A stretch of DNA of 7,924 nucleotides from Dehalococcoidia bacterium (lineage in GTDB: Bacteria > Chloroflexota > Dehalococcoidia > Lucifugimonadales > Lucifugimonadaceae): contig JANQEF010000190.1 in the NCBI GenBank assembly GCA_028278465.1, forward strand, positions 1 to 7,924, given 5' to 3'. Below, in pieces: positions 4,841-7,924 of the stretch (its first letter is position 1; every line of letters begins with the position of its first letter). The notes beneath the pieces were generated by a model that was not told where the DNA came from, did no database searches, and saw only the letters and a list, made by a program, of their open reading frames with translations. A program made the translations under genes and the position numbers.

Positions 4841-5476
4841 ATGCCGCCTTTCGTGTCCGACGAGCTCGAGCAATACGCGGTCAACCACACCACAGACCCC
4901 GGTCCGGTCTTCAACGAGCTGGCCGAGGAGGTGCGGCGGGATGTGCCTTCCGCCGGGATGATGTCCGGGCGCACCGTCGGTTACCTGCTGAACACGCTGG
5001 TCTTCGCGACGGGCGCAAAGCGCGTGCTCGAAGTCGGCACATTCGTCGGGTACAGCGCGCTGATGATGTCGTCTGCGCTTCCGGAAGACGGCGAGCTGGT
5101 GACCTGCGACGTCGACCCGGAAGCGACGGCCATCGCGCAACGCTACTGGGCGCGCAGCCCGCACAGCTCGAAGATCAGGCTGGCGCTGGGACCTGCGCTG
5201 GAGACGATGGCGACCCTGGAACCGGGCATCGACCTGGTGTTCATCGATGCCGACAAGGAGAACTACTCCAACTACTACGAGCGGGCGATGGAGCTGATCG
5301 CACCGGCCGGCCTGATCGTGATCGACAACGTTCTCTGGGGCGGCCGCGTCCTTGATCCGAGGGACGAGAGCGACCGCGCCATCGCCGCACTCAACGACCG
5401 CGTTCAGGCGGACGAGCGGGTGAACAACGTGATGCTGACGGTGCGCGACGGCGTGATGCTGATCAGGAAGCGGTGA
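4841..5476 (+). CDS. SAM-dependent O-methyltransferase, caffeoyl-CoA OMT-like (Methyltransf_3 family)
   Basis: A 211-residue class I methyltransferase of the cation-dependent catechol/CCoA O-methyltransferase family, typically 210-225 residues. It would transfer a methyl group from S-adenosylmethionine to a hydroxyl, often of a catechol-type substrate; the real substrate cannot be read from sequence. Visible motifs: the SAM-binding loop VLEVGTFVGYSALMM (62-76), the acidic residue ending strand 2 in LVTCDVDP (Asp90), the metal ligand Asp136 in VFIDADKENY, and Asp162-Asn163 in IVIDNVLWGG, also metal-binding in the family. The frame is open back to 4748, but ATG 4841 has GGAG six bases upstream and begins where the family does; the upstream extension has no domain. 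It is a single-gene unit between the response regulator terminator and the convergent methyltransferase. No link to the archaellum is shown. Confidence 0.9.
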   Translation: MPPFVSDELEQYAVNHTTDPGPVFNELAEEVRRDVPSAGMMSGRTVGYLLNTLVFATGAKRVLEVGTFVGYSALMMSSALPEDGELVTCDVDPEATAIAQRYWARSPHSSKIRLALGPALETMATLEPGIDLVFIDADKENYSNYYERAMELIAPAGLIVIDNVLWGGRVLDPRDESDRAIAALNDRVQADERVNNVMLTVRDGVMLIRKR

Positions 5477-5479
5477 TCC

Positions 5480-5491
5480 GCGGCCGGCCGC
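5480..5491. repeat. 12-base GC palindrome between convergent genes
   Basis: GCGGCCGGCCGC is a perfect palindrome filling most of the 14-base gap between the O-methyltransferase stop (5476) and the methyltransferase stop (5491). It could be a shared bidirectional transcription end signal, although no T-tract follows on either side. Confidence 0.4.
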
Positions 5492-6204
5492 TACTTCCGG
5501 GCGACGACCAGGTGCTCCATCCAGAAGTGCCAGACGCGATCGATGCTCGAAAACCCGGCATCTCGAAGGTTCTGCATCTGCTCGTCGAGAGTTGAGATCC
5601 GGTCACGCTCCGGTGACGATTCGTCGAGCGCGCTCTTGGCGTGCTCGTGCCGGTCCAGTTCTGCCTGCAGAATCCCCGCTTCCTCGAACCGCTGAGCCCT
5701 GGCGGACCGCTCTCGCTCCCGGCCCCTGTCCCACACGTCGCTGCTGTAAGGCGCGTACATCGCGTCCACCAGCAGCAGCCATCCGCCCGGTTTCAGCGCA
5801 GAGAAGATCTCGCCGCAGATTGCCCGTTTTCTCTCGTCTGTCAGGTGATGAAGCACCGAGAACGCAACGACCATGTCAAGTTCCGCAAGCTCGACAGGCA
5901 GAGGGTCGCCCAGGTCGTGCTGCACAAATTGAACCCGGTCGCTCGAATCTCCGATCTTCTCGCTCGCCAGGTCGATCATCGCCTCTGAAAGGTCGAGAGC
6001 GAACCCGTCTGACACCGCGAATCTCTCCAGCAGCATCGAGAGGAAGTTGCCGGTTCCGCAGCCAAGGTCGGCGAACCGGAACGGCTCATCCGTATCGAAA
6101 GGAACGAGATCGAGCGCCAGCCGGTGGTAGAAGTCGTACATCTCGATCTTCACCGGCTGCACGCGGTCGTAGTCGCTGGCGTACTGCTCGAAGTACTCGG
6201 TCAT
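5491..6204 (-). CDS. Class I SAM-dependent methyltransferase
   Basis: A 237-residue Rossmann-fold methyltransferase. It shows motif I as FADLGCGTGNF (44-54), the acidic residue of strand 2 in ALDLSEAMIDLA (Asp71), motif II as FVQHDLGDPLP (Asp97), and the post-motif VVAFSVLHHLTDERKRA, then IFSALKPGGWLLLVDAMY at strand 5. The last part of this pattern (HLTDERKRA... LKPGG) is reminiscent of CmoA-type and ubiquinone-type methyltransferases, but substrate cannot be assigned. The C-terminal third is rich in charged residues (RGRERERSARAQRFEE) and predicted helical. ATG 6204 has GAGGG seven bases upstream. It starts 16 bases after the stop of the S9 peptidase, so the two are probably one operon; its stop converges on that of the O-methyltransferase. 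Confidence 0.88.
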   Translation of the reverse strand: MTEYFEQYASDYDRVQPVKIEMYDFYHRLALDLVPFDTDEPFRFADLGCGTGNFLSMLLERFAVSDGFALDLSEAMIDLASEKIGDSSDRVQFVQHDLGDPLPVELAELDMVVAFSVLHHLTDERKRAICGEIFSALKPGGWLLLVDAMYAPYSSDVWDRGRERERSARAQRFEEAGILQAELDRHEHAKSALDESSPERDRISTLDEQMQNLRDAGFSSIDRVWHFWMEHLVVARK

Positions 6205-6220
6205 CGCGACGCCCTCAACC

Positions 6221-7924
6221 TCACTGACGGCCGTTCGTGGTCGTCGCCGTGAAGTCCGGCGGCTGGTTCAGGAACCGTCCAAACCAGCTCAACATACGCT
6301 GGAAGTACTCCTCGCGAATCCGCGGGCGCTTCGCCCTGAAGATGCCGTGACTCGTCTGCGGCATGCGCACGAACTCCACGTTCTTGCCCGCCCGCTTCAG
6401 CGCCACGAAGTACTGCTCCGACTGGTCGATCGTAACCCGGTGGTCGTTCTCGCCGTGGATCAGCAGCACCGGCGTGTCGACGCTGTCGGCGTAGGTTATC
6501 GGCGAGTGACGCACATACCACGGCAGGTTCTTGCTACGTCCTCCGTCGAATTGCACCTCTGAGAACGGGACGCCGATGTCCGACGTGCCGTAGAACGACG
6601 CCAGCTCCGTCACGGGCGCGCCGATCACGGCGGCCTTGAACCGCGCCGAGTGGCCGACCGCCCAGCTGGCCATGTAGCCGCCGTAGCTGGAGCCGTGCAT
6701 CACCACCCGCGACTCGTCTGCGTACGGCCTGCGCAGCACATCGGTAAGCGCAGCCATCACGTCCACGTAGTCGCCTCCGCCCCAGTCGCCGTGAACCGCC
6801 GTGGCGAACTCCAGCCCGTACGTCGACGAGCCGCGCGGGTTCGGCGCCACGACGATGTAGCCGTTGGTCGCCGCAACCTGGTGAACAGGATAGAAGGCGC
6901 TGTAGAAGTTCGAGTGCGGACCGCCGTGGACGTCGAGCAGCACCGGGTAGCTGCGGTCCGGGTCGAGGTCGGGCGGCAGCCAGACCCTGACGTCGACCTC
7001 CCGGCCCTCGCTTTCGACGGTGACGCGGCCGAGCCGCGCCGGCGTGTGCTCGGCGAAGAAGTCGTCGTTGAGATGAGTGAGCTGCGTGCGTTCGCTGTGA
7101 AGCGTGTCAACAGCGTATAGCTCGCCCGTGCCTTCAAGAGTCGCGGACGCCGTGACCGCGGTGTCGTGGTCGGGCGCCACGTCCCAGTCCGTGATCTGCT
7201 CCTCGCCTCCGGTGATTCGCCTGACCTGCCGGTCCTCCAGGTTGACAGAGCAAACGAAGGACTCGCCGCGCGAGTCGGCGATGAAGAGTATCTGGCCCGG
7301 TGTGGGCCACCGCATGGCAGGCGTCCCGGCGCCCAGCGGTATGTTCGGGCCGGACATCGGCCGCAGCGTGTCGTCTGTGAGCCGGAGCGGGTACGAGCCA
7401 GGCTGCAGCACGTAGACCCAGCCCTGGCAGATGAGGCCGTAGCCTCCGACCTGCTCCACCTGCTCGGCCCCGATCACCGCCAGCCGCTCGCCGTCCGGTG
7501 ACCACGTGACGGCGTCAGACATGTACAGCCCGCCGGACCAGCGCTCGGCCTTGCCTACGCCCGCGGACACGACGTAGACCTCGTTGCGCAGCGTCGTGTC
7601 ACGGAATGGCCCCTGGTCAGACAGGTAGGCGATGCGCGAGCCGTCCGGCGACCATGCCGGTGGGCCGTGCTCGGCCTCATCGTCCGTCAGCTGCTGCGTC
7701 ATGCCGGACTCGAGGTCGATAACAAACAGCTGCCGGAAGAGACCGCCGCGCCAGCCGTGGCCGTCCTGCCGGTACCGCATCGACCTGGTAACGAGCGGCT
7801 CCGCCTCGTCGCCGGAGTCGGAATCAGTCGACATGTCGGCGCGGTAGGCGATCTGCCGACCTGACGGCGACCAGGCGAACGTGTCCACCGCAAGCAGGTG
7901 GTTCGTCACCTGCTTCTGGTCTTC
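6221..7924 (-). CDS. S9 family serine peptidase, acylaminoacyl-peptidase-like (5' end outside the window)
   Basis: The open frame continues through the right edge (EDQKQVTNHLLAV), so the N-terminus is missing; the GTG at 7909 is in mid-domain and not a credible start. About 567 residues are visible, where the family usually has 600-700. The first part is a beta-propeller with PD40/TolB-like blades: FAWSPSGRQIAY, AWSPDGSRIAYLSDQ, TWSPDGERLAV. The C-terminal alpha/beta hydrolase domain (from about 300, counting from 7909) has the oxyanion region LDVHGGPHSNF and NPRGSSTYG, the nucleophile Ser408 in GSSYGG, Asp489 in HGENDHRV and His521 in TSHGIF, so the catalytic triad is complete. Such enzymes cleave short peptides or N-acylated amino acids from oligopeptides. 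No membrane segment is visible in the part present. It is followed after 16 bases by a methyltransferase gene in the same direction. Confidence 0.93.
   Translation of the reverse strand, partial: EDQKQVTNHLLAVDTFAWSPSGRQIAYRADMSTDSDSGDEAEPLVTRSMRYRQDGHGWRGGLFRQLFVIDLESGMTQQLTDDEAEHGPPAWSPDGSRIAYLSDQGPFRDTTLRNEVYVVSAGVGKAERWSGGLYMSDAVTWSPDGERLAVIGAEQVEQVGGYGLICQGWVYVLQPGSYPLRLTDDTLRPMSGPNIPLGAGTPAMRWPTPGQILFIADSRGESFVCSVNLEDRQVRRITGGEEQITDWDVAPDHDTAVTASATLEGTGELYAVDTLHSERTQLTHLNDDFFAEHTPARLGRVTVESEGREVDVRVWLPPDLDPDRSYPVLLDVHGGPHSNFYSAFYPVHQVAATNGYIVVAPNPRGSSTYGLEFATAVHGDWGGGDYVDVMAALTDVLRRPYADESRVVMHGSSYGGYMASWAVGHSARFKAAVIGAPVTELASFYGTSDIGVPFSEVQFDGGRSKNLPWYVRHSPITYADSVDTPVLLIHGENDHRVTIDQSEQYFVALKRAGKNVEFVRMPQTSHGIFRAKRPRIREEYFQRMLSWFGRFLNQPPDFTATTTNGRQ

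Noticed and set aside
6650..7120. Plus-strand Val/Arg-rich frames across the peptidase.
   Set aside because: High-GC antisense shadows; the minus frame carries the full catalytic motifs.
1..7924. tRNA, rRNA, CRISPR arrays, insertion sequences.
   Set aside because: I saw no cloverleaf, conserved rRNA segment, regularly spaced repeat or transposase in the window.

Overview
The window looks like a piece of a high-GC bacterial chromosome carrying part of an archaellum (archaeal-type flagellum) locus. Three complete archaellin genes lie in tandem on the minus strand, followed downstream by accessory genes of the ArlC/D/E type. The rest is ordinary bacterial gene content: a NarL/LuxR-type response regulator, Rho-independent terminators with T-tracts, Shine-Dalgarno-led starts, a CCoAOMT-like O-methyltransferase, a class I methyltransferase and an S9 peptidase. 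The best taxonomic guess is Chloroflexota (SAR202 / Dehalococcoidia / Litorilinea-like relatives), because that is the bacterial phylum in which archaella are known. This is inference from gene content; no marker gene is present to prove it.

Layout. Minus strand, in transcription order from the middle of the window leftwards: archaellin 3 (2772-3494), a terminator, archaellin 2 (1767-2492), a terminator with the same stem core, archaellin 1 (762-1484), a stem-loop without T-tract, a 44-residue coiled-coil microprotein (498-632), then an ArlC/D/E-like protein with acidic, glycine-rich linkers (484 to beyond position 1). Plus strand: a response regulator (3943-4659) diverges from the archaellins across a gene-free stretch of about 450 bases and ends at a strong terminator; a solitary O-methyltransferase follows (4841-5476). 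Minus strand again: an S9 peptidase, cut by the right window edge (6221-7924), and a methyltransferase (5491-6204) form a probable two-gene operon that converges on the O-methyltransferase.

How it works together. All three archaellins have a 14-residue class III leader ending in Gly, followed by an almost invariant hydrophobic helix and a beta-rich outer domain, so they should be processed by a PibD/ArlK-like peptidase and assembled into one filament. Archaellins 3 and 2 are insulated by near-copied terminators. Archaellin 1 is not, so it probably shares a transcript with the microprotein and the ArlC/D/E-like gene, which in archaea link the motor to chemotaxis and polar scaffolding. The motor genes (arlF/G/H/I/J) are expected to the left of the window. 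The neighbouring response regulator is a candidate regulator of the array, by position only.
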